Source: Paracamarosporium sp. OC-R06-R3 (taxonomy: Eukaryota; Ascomycota; Dothideomycetes; Pleosporales; Didymosphaeriaceae). Taken from it: a DNA stretch of 10,942 bases. Made by a program: the position numbers and the translations under genes. Positions 1-8,799 of the stretch are shown here, in pieces (the first letter of the stretch is position 1; each line of letters opens with the position of its first letter). Location: positions 1-10,942 of the forward strand of contig JACVRA010000252.1 of NCBI GenBank assembly GCA_019828545.1. The letters run 5' to 3'. Under the pieces are notes generated by a model. The model did not search any database. It worked only from the letters and a program-made list of their open reading frames with translations, and was not told the origin of the DNA.

Positions 1-87
1 TTTAGTTTACTTTTTATTATATACTTTTATATACCTCTACTTAAAGTATACCTAGTATAGACCTTTTAACTACTTATATTAATATAT
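1..87. repeat. Dispersed direct repeat, copy 1
   Basis: This segment matches 4350-4436 in the same orientation, with about 82 of 87 positions identical and no gap. It begins at the window edge, so its true left end is not visible. All five differences (positions 11, 41, 51, 55 and 74) are transitions. Homology stops at about 87, where the two copies run into unrelated sequence, so at least one copy has a breakpoint there. Read on the minus strand, both copies show the same protein-like frame interrupted by TAA at the same places, so the repeat may be coding sequence from a transposon I cannot name. Confidence 0.8.
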
Positions 88-2299
88 TATACTAAAAAGC
101 TTACTACTACTAGTAATAGCTATATAATAATATTACTATAAGACTTAAAAAAGTTATATTAAATATATATTAAAAATACTTTATAAATAAAATACTTAAA
201 GACTTTTTATTAATTAAAGCCTTTAGGTTTAAAACTTTTAATAGCTAAACTAGTTAGATTACCTTTAAAAAAGCTATATAAAATTATATTAAAATAGAAA
301 ATTATAATTATTTATAATTAATAAACTTAAAATTAAATATTAATATTTATATAATATTTAACTAAATTAACGTAATAGATAGTTTAAAATTAAAGTTAAA
401 TTAAGCTTTAAAAATCTCCCTAGCCTAATTTAAAATTAAGTAAAGATAATAATAATAGTAGTAATTAAGTTATTTTAATATATTAAATTTATATTAAATT
501 AAACTTAGCTATAGCACCTATCCTAGTAGAGGCCTTATAGGCATATATATAATAATTATTATTATAGCTTAAACTATTATTAAAAAATAATTAATTATTA
601 CCTATAACTAAGCCTCTACTAACTATATAATAATAACTTAATTGCTTATTAAATATTAAGTTATTAAAGCCCTAAGGTTAATTAAATATAAAGGGGCAAT
701 TAAGGTTAGTTCTTAAGTAAAAGTATTTAATATAAAAGTAAAATAATATTACGTTATATAAGTAATATAATAGAATTATTAAAAAAATTTAAATAATAAA
801 TTACTAATAGATTATTACTATATAAAATAAATTAAAGATAAAAATTAAAGATAATTCTTTTACTTTTATATATTTATATTAAGGCTATTTACTAGTAAAT
901 ACTTTTTTTAGATTACTTACTATAAAGCACTTTTTATAAAGTACTCTTTATAAAGTAGTTATATAACTCCTTTATAAATATTAATATATTTAAGTATATA
1001 AATTAAGTCTATATATACCTTTTTATAATAGAAGTTTACTTAATTAATTATCTTCTTTTTTATATTAAAATCTTAGATTTTAATATTATCTTTTTTTTTT
1101 AAATAATTTATTTTAAATTATATATTAATTTTTATATAAGCTAATACTACTTACTTTATTTATTATTATTTATTAGTATTATACTTATTAATTCTACTAT
1201 TTATAAATATTACCTTTATTAAGAAATATTAAGTACTAATATAGTTATAAAAGAGCTATATACTAATTATTATCTTAAGAATTAAACTTATTTTATTATA
1301 CTAAGTATTAGTTTAAAGTATATTAAGTATATATATATAAGTTATTTATATATTAATATAAGCTAGTCTTACCTAAATAAGACTTATAAAGAGTATAAGA
1401 AAAAAGTTAAAAAGAATAAAAAAAAGTTAACGTCTATAATTACGTAGTTATCTTAAAATAAAAGAAGCTTTACTTAAGTTAGAGAATATATTTATAAAAA
1501 GATAATATATTTTACTATAGAAATGGCTATATATAAAGAAAATATAAGTACTATTATTATAAATTATTTTATAGTAAATACTTTTATTAGTTATTCTACT
1601 ATATTATAAGTAACTTTAAATATAGTAAATAAAATAGTCTTTATTTTTAATTTATTATAGTAGTATATTCTCCTTTATATTTATTATTTTATTATTAAGT
1701 TATAGAGTCTTTATTTATATTCCTTAACTAATTATTAATAATTATTAAAGTTATCTTTTAATTCTTAAGTATTTTTACTTTCTAGGTATTTTTTTTATTT
1801 AATAAAGTATTATTAAGTCCCTTTATAAGTTTTAGTATATTTAATATTTTTTATTTTAAATATATTTTCTTTTTTTATTTTATAGTAGAAGGTTATTTAA
1901 ATTAAAGTTTTTAAGTCTACTAGTTTTAATAAAGATATATAAAATATAAAATACATTTTTATATTAAATAGTAGTTTTAATTTATAGTTTATAAATATAT
2001 TATAAAGTATACTACGTACCTAATTTAATTTATACTAAAGTAGTAGAGTTTACTTATAGTAGGGCCTATAAAGCTTTAGTAATAAAAAGTAGTTTAATAA
2101 TAAAAATTATTAAGCTTTAATTAAATATTAAAAATACTTAATAATATATTAAGACAAGACTAATTATTCTTATATAAAAGTATTATTTATAATAACTAAA
2201 AAGTTAAAATATAATTTTAGTTAATTATAAAAAATAAAAAAAGTATAAAAATTCTTTTAAACTATATATTAATTATTTTATCTTTTTTTTATTAAGATA
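88..2299. other. Gene-free AT-rich stretch
   Basis: I see no gene, RNA gene or identifiable transposon domain here on either strand. The sequence is almost entirely A/T with occasional C and G in CT, CC, AG and GG contexts, as expected of heavily mutated repeat DNA. The minus strand between about 300 and 100 has a faintly protein-like frame, but spacing to known reverse transcriptase or RNase H motifs did not hold when compared residue by residue. A short 14-bp tandem repeat at 921-958 is the only local structure worth naming. Confidence 0.6.
921..958. repeat. 14-bp tandem repeat, about 2.6 units
   Basis: Units starting at 921, 935 and 949 each begin tataaag and are followed by similar cactttt, tactctt and tagttat sequences. 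The spacing is exactly 14 bp. In such AT-rich DNA this may have arisen by chance slippage; no function is implied. Confidence 0.5.
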
Positions 2300-2527
2300 T
2301 TTTATTAAGAGGGGGTAGTCCTAGAGATTTCTTTAATATATAAAATATTATTATATAAGATAGTTTTATAAATACCTTATATATATAAAATATTATTATA
2401 TAACTTTAATTAATTTATTTTATTTTATAAGATTTCTTTATTACTTTAATTAGTATTAGGCCCTTTAGGCCTTAATACCTTATACTTATTATTTTATAAC
2501 TATTTTCTTTTTATACTTATAATATTA
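2300..2527 (-). repeat. Candidate 3' LTR of the minus-strand relic
   Basis: This stretch lies past the 3' end of the minus-strand chromovirus relic and directly after a G-run that could be its polypurine tract, which is where the 3' LTR would sit. Reading the minus strand it would start TAATATT, compatible with a mutated TG start. It contains a perfect 22-bp direct repeat (2337-2358 and 2382-2403) and a GGCC-rich patch near 2459-2470. No second LTR copy is visible in the window and the inner end is not defined, so this is a positional inference only. Confidence 0.3.
2337..2403. repeat. Perfect 22-bp direct repeat, 45-bp period
   Basis: The sequence at 2337-2358 recurs exactly at 2382-2403. 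The unit begins tatataaaatatt and ends attatataa. It lies inside the candidate LTR, where short internal repeats are common, but in AT-rich DNA it could also be a simple duplication. Confidence 0.6.
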
Positions 2528-2537
2528 CCCCCCTATT
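2528..2537 (-). other. Possible polypurine tract
   Basis: On the minus strand this reads aaatagggggg, a purine-rich run of six G that stands out in a block nearly free of G runs. Ty3/gypsy elements prime plus-strand DNA synthesis from such a tract directly beside the 3' LTR. It lies roughly 600 bp past the relic chromodomain on the same strand, a reasonable distance for the pol tail and 3' untranslated part. Confidence 0.35.
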
Positions 2538-3149
2538 TAAGGTTTTTATTTTAAAAATTTATTTAATTTATTACCTATACTACGTTGTATTATTTAGGTA
2601 TAAAGGTAAGTATTTTTATTTTATTATATCCTTTTCTTCTTTATTCTTATTTATTTAATTATATTAAAAGCTTTCTATTCATTTATTATAAGTTATTATT
2701 TATATATTTTAAAGGTTTAGTTTTATTCTTTTAAGATATTAAGAGGTTATAAGTATTATATAAAAAATAAGCTTTACTATTTTATAAATACCAAGTTTAA
2801 TTATTATATAAAATATATTTTTACTTATATAAAGTATAGTCTTTAAGTTTTAAAAAAAAGTAAGATAAAGTTTAACTTAAATAAGAGTAAAAGTATCTAA
2901 AGCTTTTAAAGTTTAAAGCTAATATAATATACCTATATTTAAAATTAACTTATATTAAAGTTTATAAATAAAAGTTTACTTATTATAACTTTAAAGTTAC
3001 TAATATTATTAATAGTTTATAAAAAAAGGTTTTAAAAGGTATAGTTATTAGTACTACTTTTATTTTACTACTATTTAAATCCTTAATTAATTCTAGCTAG
3101 TTATAGGCTAATTCTTTTTTCTTTAACTTTTTTAACTTTTTTTATAATT

Positions 3150-4210
3150 TTAATACTATTCCTTTAGCTTTAGGTTTTAGATTATACTTTTTTAAAAGTA
3201 TACCTTTATATATTTATATTAAAAGTCCTTTAGTAATTCTTTATAATTTATAAAGTTTTCTTTTAATTTTTATATATTATATTACTTTAGTTATCTCTTT
3301 TATAATATTAAATACTTAAGTTAACTATTAATCTTTTATAAGTTTTTAATAGCTTTAGTCTTATACTTATTATTTTTTAATTTTAACTAAGTTTTAATTA
3401 AAGTATTCTAGGGTACTAGTTCTAGTAGTAATTTATAAAAAGTTAAGTCTATTTTAATTTCTTTTAGTAGTTTAAGCTTATTTATAACTAGTTTTTTATT
3501 TTTTAAAATCTTAAAAAGTTTTATTTATAAGTAATTTAGTTTTTTACTTTCCCGTTTAATCTTAAGGTTTTTTTATAATAGAAAAACTTTATCCCTCTTT
3601 TTAAAGTTTAGTTCTTTAATTCTTTACTTATTTATATTTTTAAATACTAAAAGGGCCTTATAAGATATTTTATTTTATAAAGTTTTATATATTTTCTTTA
3701 TTTTTTAAACTTTTTTTTAGGCTTTTATAGTAGTACTTTTTACGTCTTTTAAGTCTTAATAAGCTACTAACTTATATCTATAGTTAATATAATATAGTAA
3801 ATAGCCTATTATACTTAACTTAATACTATTATATATTAATTATATTATTAGTAAGAGTTTAACTTAATTATTTTACTATTTATTTATATAGAATTATAGA
3901 TACTATTTTAGTATTTAATTTATATATTTTATTTATTTACTTATTTAAGAGTAAAAACTTATTAAGACTTTTTTATATATCTTTAGTATATTTATAAATG
4001 TCTATATATAGTATAGGTAGCTATTAAATATTTTAAATTAAGTAATAGTAGTTATAAGATACTATATAAAATAAAGGTATAAGATATAGCTACTATATAT
4101 AAGAATTAAATTAATATTACCCCTTTTCCTCTATACTATAATAAGGCTTAGATTTAATCTTACTAATTTTATTAAACTCTAAAGTAGATCTAACGTTAAG
4201 CTAATATATA
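3150..4210 (-). pseudogene. Ty3/gypsy chromovirus integrase-chromodomain relic
   Basis: This is the 3' part of a pol gene on the minus strand. In one frame (codon starts congruent with 3593) I can follow family motifs in order. An integrase core segment lies near 4110-3970, and the TER-to-LEQYL region follows at about 3945-3900. The AEFAYN-like segment reads LIYNS (about 3850-3830), followed by a GYKP-like patch. Next is KRDKVFLL at about 3596-3573, matching the GDKVYLL motif of the integrase C-terminus, then KIKRESKKL. A segment like the HPVFHISLLEP motif reads IDLTFYKLLLELV. Last comes a chromodomain, with KYLIL for YLIKW and ENFINYKELLKDF at its end (about 3314-3220). A lysine-rich tail continues to about 3050. 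There are dozens of TAA and TAG stops but no visible frameshift over about 300 codons. It is dead, and much older than the plus-strand element. The part upstream of about 4110 is weaker. Confidence 0.8.
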
Positions 4211-4349
4211 TATAATTATTAAGAACTTAAATAATTAAAATCTTAGTAATATAAATTACGTTTACCTATATAAATGGCTTTTAACTATAAATAGCTTAAT
4301 AGCTTTTTAGTATTCTTTTATATTAGGCCTATAAGTTAGTTAATTAATT

Positions 4350-4436
4350 TTTAGTTTACCTTTTATTATATACTTTTATATACCTCTACCTAAAGTATAT
4401 CTAATATAGACCTTTTAACTACCTATATTAATATAT
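4350..4436. repeat. Dispersed direct repeat, copy 2
   Basis: This is the second copy of the repeat at 1-87, about 82 of 87 identical, in direct orientation 4349 bp away. On its right, sequence from 4437 onward has no counterpart after position 87. Its minus-strand protein-like frame (codon starts congruent with 4423) differs from the integrase frame and continues to about 4230 with TAA/TAG interruptions. It may therefore belong to a different element from the integrase relic beside it. Confidence 0.8.
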
Positions 4437-4990
4437 ATATAATAGAAAGAGAAATAAGACTTAAATAAAATATAAACTCTTTTTCTATTTATATAATTAT
4501 ATAAGCTCTATTCTATTATATTATAATATATAGGACTAATAGAGTTTATTTAATATTAATTAATAATTAATCTTTTTCTATCTTATACGCCTAAAGAATT
4601 AATTATAGATTAGTAAAAGTAAAAATAAAAATTACTTATATAAAAAGTATAAGCTCTATTTTATTACTAAAGTATTAAAGGGATTTAAAATCTTTAGAGA
4701 TTAACTTATACCTTATATAATATAATATTTATCTTACCTATTAAAAATATATTATATATAATAAAAAAAGATAATATATATTATATAAGAAATTAAATAA
4801 TATATTATATAATATAAACTTAATATATTACTATAATAACTACTATACTATATAATATAATATAACGTAATAAAATATAGTATTAAATACGTAAGTTTAA
4901 GCCTACCTAATTAATTAACTAAATATATATAATAGACTATATAAAATATAATAGAATTTATATACTACTATAACTTAAAAAGAAAAGGAT
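4437..4990. other. Gene-free AT-rich stretch before the boundary
   Basis: No coding trace or RNA gene is recognisable. An 18-bp sequence starting ataagctctatt occurs at 4501-4518 and again at 4648-4665 with one C/T difference, a short direct repeat. The reverse transcriptase part expected upstream of the minus-strand integrase relic was not found here, so that element is truncated or its remainder is unrecognisable. Confidence 0.55.
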
Positions 4991-5006
4991 AAATTTGTCA
5001 CATGGG

Positions 5007-5023
5007 CAGGTAAAGAGTACCTG
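5007..5023. repeat. Perfect inverted repeat, 6-bp arms
   Basis: The arms caggta and tacctg flank a 5-base loop (aagag). It lies 11 bases inside the proposed LTR start and could form a hairpin in RNA or be a protein-binding palindrome; neither is shown. Confidence 0.6.
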
Positions 5024-5044
5024 TTTTCACCCTACACGGGATAT

Positions 5045-5063
5045 CGGGGCCTGTTAGGCCCCG
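5045..5063. repeat. GC-rich stem-loop, 7-bp arms
   Basis: The arms cggggcc and ggccccg flank a 5-base loop (tgtta). This is a strong, perfect stem inside the proposed 5' LTR. There is no run of T after it that would suggest a bacterial-type terminator, which would not be expected in this setting. It may be an RNA structure of the element's leader. Confidence 0.65.
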
Positions 5064-5199
5064 ACGGGACACGTTAGGTAATGAAGGGTTATATTATACT
5101 AGAGCTAGTAAAAATAGTTAGCCAGTAATTCGTCTATCCTACAATCTATTATTGATTCCCCTAAGTTAAGTCTATATTGCTACTACCCGTAACCTAACA

Positions 5200-5248
5200 T
5201 TCAAATTGCTCTTACTTTTACGTAAGCAGTCCAGACTAACTTACCTCC
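5200..5248 (+). other. Leader between probable LTR and gag
   Basis: About 49 bases that should contain the primer binding site just after the LTR. The first bases read ttcaaattgctctt. I could not match them to the 3' end of a particular tRNA, and they may have been mutated. No other signal is visible. Confidence 0.3.
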
Positions 5249-6420
5249 ATAGACTCCAAACGGGCTGAATCTGAGAGCGGCCAGGCCGCCCAAGACTCTT
5301 ACATTACAGTCTTAGCAGATGACGCCGATTTAGTAAGCAAAGACGCATAACTAACTCCGTCTCTAATAACTCCTCCTCTTCTCCGTCAACCAGCAACAAC
5401 CTACGCCAGTCAACGCCCACCGGCGCCTGACGGCCCAAGAGAGGACCAGCCAACGACGACTATGATTAGTCGGGACGCAACAGACGACAGCACGTTTAGT
5501 AACCTAAATGTGGCCCTTAAATGGCTAAGAGATAAAAGAAACGCTGCGGAACTGTAGCGTATAAATAACATTCAGCGACGCTATAAGTCAGGCGACGCCA
5601 GTGCGCTCTTCAAGTCTACACGGGATACCATACAGCAGCAAGGAGCCATGAAGGCTCCCTCTCTGCAGCCACCAATGCAAAAGCAGCCTCATAAGTACAC
5701 GCGAAAGGATCGTCGCAACTTCAACCAGTAGAAGGATAATTATAAACTTTGCTTTCAAGCCTCGGAGACGTATTTCATCAGTAAACAAATGAAGGTTAAT
5801 TACGCCTTATAGTTTGTCTCCGACGTCCTCCGTACAGCCTGNNAAGAACGACGCCAATTAGCGTACGATCAATTGAAACGGTGCCAACAGAGGCCAGGCC
5901 AGGCCCCTTTAGACCTATTAGACTATCTTCGGAGCTGTTAGGAGGAGTTAGAGGTCACTAACGTCAAACGCCAGAAGTTAAAGTTTATTGGGTGCCTCTC
6001 TCCGTATATCCAACAACGCCTACAGATGATTCCGCCAGAACTCAAAACAACGATATCCAACGTCAAGCTTTAGGCTTTAATTATTTTCAAGACGGAAAAA
6101 TCGTCTATAACAAGGGCCATTTCCCCAGCCCAAAGACAACTACCCAAGAACCAATAGTAGAAGTCAAAAACTAAGGGGAGCAATAGACCCTAAAAGCAAA
6201 CAAAGAAGGCCAGTAAACAGGGTAACAGTCTAAGAAGGAGCAGGGTAGCGCTATTAAAACCTACTAAGCCCAATAATACATTAACGTGCTATTATTGCAA
6301 CAAAGCAGGATACATCCGCCTAGACTACCCCACTCTTAATAAGGCAGCCGCCCCCGGGTTACAAGACGCCAAGGCAGATAAAGAAAAGTCACACCCGTTA
6401 GAAAAAGACAAGTAGTAGAA
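5249..6420 (+). pseudogene. Decayed gag (capsid and nucleocapsid)
   Basis: Gag would form the virus-like particle that packages element RNA. It is readable in frame 2. A proposed start at 5249 is ATA, one TpG-to-TpA change from ATG, followed by DSKRAESESGQAAQDS; the first surviving in-frame ATG is at 5462 (MISRDATDD). The N-terminal part is proline- and threonine-rich (about 5350-5460). A capsid-like helical region covers about 5740-6100, including ERRQLAYDQL, LDLLDYLRSC and IGCLSPYIQQRLQMIPPEL. A basic linker leads to a CCHC knuckle at 6287. Internal stops fall at 5348, 5555 and then repeatedly after 5729, mostly TAG. Two undetermined bases (5842-5843) fall in the capsid part, and the frame holds across them. 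The C-terminal end is uncertain because stops become dense after about 6410. Confidence 0.7.
6287..6328 (+). other. Damaged CCHC zinc knuckle of gag
   Basis: The frame-2 translation reads CYYCNKAGYIRLDY, with the spacing C-x2-C-x4-(H)-x4-(C) of a retroviral-type zinc knuckle. The histidine is replaced by tyrosine at 6311 (CAC to TAC) and the last cysteine by tyrosine at 6326 (TGC to TAC). Both changes are C-to-T or G-to-A transitions at CpA or TpG. The knuckle would no longer coordinate zinc or bind element RNA normally. Confidence 0.75.
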
Positions 6421-6546
6421 GGACTTATAGCAGCCCTATCCACCTATATTAATTTAGTTATAAACTATATTAACTAAGTCCTAGAGGTCTACGAAATAGG
6501 CTCATTGTTTAACTAGCTATATAAGTAGTTAAAAGGGATGCTTACC

Positions 6547-6850
6547 TTTAGGGCTAGAGTTAAATAAGAGTCTATAGAAGCCCTAGTGGACTCTACGTCT
6601 ACCCTAAACCTCCTCTCCTTAGCAAAGGCCAAACAGTTAGGGGCGGACGTAACGCCTTTAGATAATCTACTTATAAAAGTAGTAAACGGATCCCAAATGG
6701 CGATATACGGCACTATAGTCCTTAATACGGAGCTTACGGACTCTCAAGAACGAAAGTAGATTTAAACGTTACTATTTATAGTAGTAGACCTTTTAAGGTA
6801 TAATATATTTTTAGGTTTACTATAGTTCAACTAGACAAACCCAAAGGTAA
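6547..6850 (+). other. Protease domain of pol
   Basis: The aspartic protease is recognised by VDSTSTLNLLS at 6586-6618, where the usual active site is D-S/T-G-A; the catalytic aspartate codon (6589-6591) survives but the glycine is threonine. The partner motif ILG appears as FLGL at about 6808-6819, followed by a stop where tryptophan is usual, then FN and TNPKVN. About six stops interrupt the domain. Confidence 0.65.
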
Positions 6851-7245
6851 ATATTGTAAGTCGTCGAATCCTTTTTTAAAAGGAGATTGAGGGACTGCAT
6901 CTCCCCTTTAAGAAGATTGCCATTAAAGGTACGGAGGAGTTTGATCGTACGCTTCAAGACCCGTATACGGCCGTTTATGCTTGTGTAGTGTCAGGCGTAG
7001 GCAACTTGGCGCTAAATGGACCTACCGGCCCCAAAGAGGGACTAATGCCGGATATCTACTCCAAGTTCAAGGACCTCGGCTCTAACAAGGACTATAAAGC
7101 TATGCCGGATTATAATAAAAACGATTTATATATAGAGCTTAAGTTAGGCCAGCAACTACTGCATTTCCCCATATACAACCTTACGGTTTCTGAATTGGAG
7201 ACTCTCCGGAAGTACATTAAGGAATACCTTACAAGAGGTTAAATT

Positions 7246-7959
7246 CGTCACTCAAAATCCCCAGCAGGGGCGCCAATCCTCTTTGTAAAGAAGAAAGATA
7301 GCAGCCTTAGGCTTTATATAGATTATTAAGGACTCAACAAAATTACAATCAAGAACCGTAGATCTCTCCCACTAATCACAGAATTGTTAGATTGGCTTAA
7401 ACAGGCCAAAGTCTTTACCAAGATCGACCTAAAAGAGGCCTATCACCAAGTACGGATAGCAGAAGGTGACAAATAGAAAACGGCATTTAGGACCTATTAC
7501 GGCCATTTTAAATATCTGGTAATGCCCTTTAGACTTACCAACGCGCCAGCCCAGTTTCAGGGCCTTATTACCCAAGCACTGGCTGGATTGATCGACGTCA
7601 GCTGCATTATGTACCTAAACGATATTTTAATCTTTTTAGACATAGAGGAGGACTACGTACGTCATGTCCGGGAAGTCTTACAACGGTTGCGAGAAGCAAA
7701 GCTATTTATTAATACAAAGAAGTGTAAATGGCATACTAGCACTACAGAGTACCTGGGTTCTATCATTACAGCTGAAGGGCTAACTATTAACCCAAATTGG
7801 GTTGAAGCAATCCGATCGTGGCCTATGCCGACTTGTGTACGTAATATAAGAGTATTCATTGGATTTATGAACTACTATCGTAGATTTATCGCTAATTTCT
7901 CCCGAATAGCGCTTCCTCTTACTAGTTTAATAAAGAAAGGTCTAAATAGCGCCCGTTAG
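7246..7959 (+). other. Reverse transcriptase domain of pol
   Basis: Clear family motifs occur in order: SKSPAGAPILFVKKKDSSLR (about 7252-7311), the interrupted IDY-stop-[19 protein letters not shown] (7411-7458) with its catalytic aspartate at 7426, FKYLVMPFRLTNAPAQFQ, CIMYLNDILIF (about 7603-7635) and IRVFIGFMNYYRRFI. In the catalytic YxDD box the first aspartate is asparagine (AAC at 7618, from GAC), which abolishes polymerase activity in this superfamily. The upstream segment at 6988-7242 (LPF-like linker ending TVSELETLRKYIKEYL) belongs to the same protein. Confidence 0.9.
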
Positions 7960-8029
7960 GGGCCGGCCATAAAGAGGGAGGAGAGCGTTTACCTAGAATT
8001 AAGGCCAGAGGGTCGCCAAGCTTTCCAGG

Positions 8030-8440
8030 ACCTTAAGGACGCGTTTCTCAACGTGCCGATACTCGCTCACTATAAGAGTGGCAGAAAGACACGTTTAGAG
8101 ACTAACGCTTCTAGAGGGGCGATTGGCGCCATTTGTAGCCAATTAGTCCCCGATGGGGACGGGCGGGCGATATGGCGGCCTATCAATTTCTTTTCAAAGA
8201 AACTGAACGCTGCTCAGTATCATTACGATACGCACGACAAAGAGCTACTTGCTATTGTCGAAGGCGTTAAACACTGGTGCCAGTATCTACAAGGACAACG
8301 TTTCAAGGTCTTAACGGACCATAATAACCTACAATAGTTTATGGAGACGAAGACGCTCACAGGACGTCATGTTTAGTCTTACTTAACCTTGTCTAAGTAC
8401 GATTTTGTAATGACTTATCGTACGGGATCTACAAATCCGG
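8030..8440 (+). other. RNase H domain of pol
   Basis: The RNase H degrades the RNA strand of the RNA-DNA hybrid during element replication. LETNASRGAIGAICSQ at 8095-8142 carries asparagine (8104) where the first catalytic aspartate belongs; the change is GAC to AAC. HDKELLAIVEG (8233-8265) keeps the catalytic glutamate at 8242, and VLTDHNNL (about 8308-8331) keeps the aspartate at 8317. The end motif STNPVDGLSRR is at about 8428-8460. Two TAG stops interrupt it near 8335 and 8374. Confidence 0.85.
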
Positions 8441-8799
8441 TAGACGGATTGTCCCGACGCCTAGACCATATGCTTACAGCCAGTGAGCCCAAGCAGAAAA
8501 GCAATGAAGCTTTTGTACGACCCCTGGCCGAGATATTATCTCAGTAGGAAGGTGATAAGACTCTCGTGTCCACAGTCACCACTAGATTGGGTAGCGCAAA
8601 GAAGCAAGATCAGGCCCTAAGGGACCAGATTTACAACTTTAAAAGGAAGGATAGGGAGATAGTAGAACCTTAGTCCCTAAAAGACTAAGAGAAACTAAAA
8701 CCTAAGAGTTTAGACTTATTAGGGGACGACACTAACAATCCAGCGCTAAGTAGTCCTAACATCCTCCGTTCAGAACTAACGAAACCTAGGTGGATTGAG

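Larger units (their letters stand above)
1..4990. other. AT-rich, RIP-saturated block
   Basis: This block is overwhelmingly A and T, and no long open frame survives on either strand. By hand scan only about a dozen CA or TG dinucleotides remain (for example near 515, 541, 697, 930, 2155, 2586 and 2681). CG dinucleotides such as those in acgt near 371, 752, 1431 and 4192 persist in similar numbers. TGA and TCA are almost absent as a consequence. This is the footprint of repeat-induced point mutation in filamentous ascomycetes, where CpA is the preferred target; the process is inferred from the pattern. The block ends sharply at about 4990. It contains at least one recognisable retrotransposon relic and a dispersed repeat. 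Confidence 0.88.
4996..5199 (+). repeat. Probable 5' LTR
   Basis: The GC-containing sequence starts abruptly with TGTCACATGGG at 4996, a usual LTR start (TG) for this superfamily. A matching end is proposed at 5195-5199, which reads TAACA; TGACA mutated at one G in a TpG would give this and would mirror the TGTCA start. That gives a 204-bp LTR, short but normal for fungal gypsy elements, followed about 50 bp later by the proposed gag start. No primer binding site could be assigned with confidence after 5199, and no second copy of this LTR is present downstream in the window, so the call is inferred from position and ends only. Confidence 0.45.

Noticed and set aside
88..420. Minus-strand resemblance to a copia or gypsy reverse transcriptase/RNase H segment (AFFKGNL and KPKGF patches)
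   Set aside because: Spacing to the following motifs is off by one to three residues and no catalytic box is found, so chance similarity in low-complexity translation cannot be excluded.
5045..5063. Bacterial-type terminator
   Set aside because: The GC stem-loop has no following T-run, and the context is a eukaryotic retrotransposon.
4996..5199. A second LTR copy within 10195-10942
   Set aside because: Compared by eye for TGTCAC, the two hairpins and the acgttaggta segment; none recurs there.
5588..5788. 66-codon minus-strand open frame
   Set aside because: It lies antisense to the gag region, whose plus-strand frame shows a coherent capsid-like sequence; the antisense translation has no recognisable features.
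5992..6174. 60-codon plus-strand open frame starting at GTG
   Set aside because: It is the +2 shadow of gag; the gag frame (frame 2) continues through this stretch to the zinc knuckle.
6513..6713. 66-codon minus-strand open frame
   Set aside because: Antisense to the protease domain, which is readable on the plus strand.
7662..7859. 65-codon minus-strand open frame
   Set aside because: Antisense to the reverse transcriptase, which is clearly coding on the plus strand.
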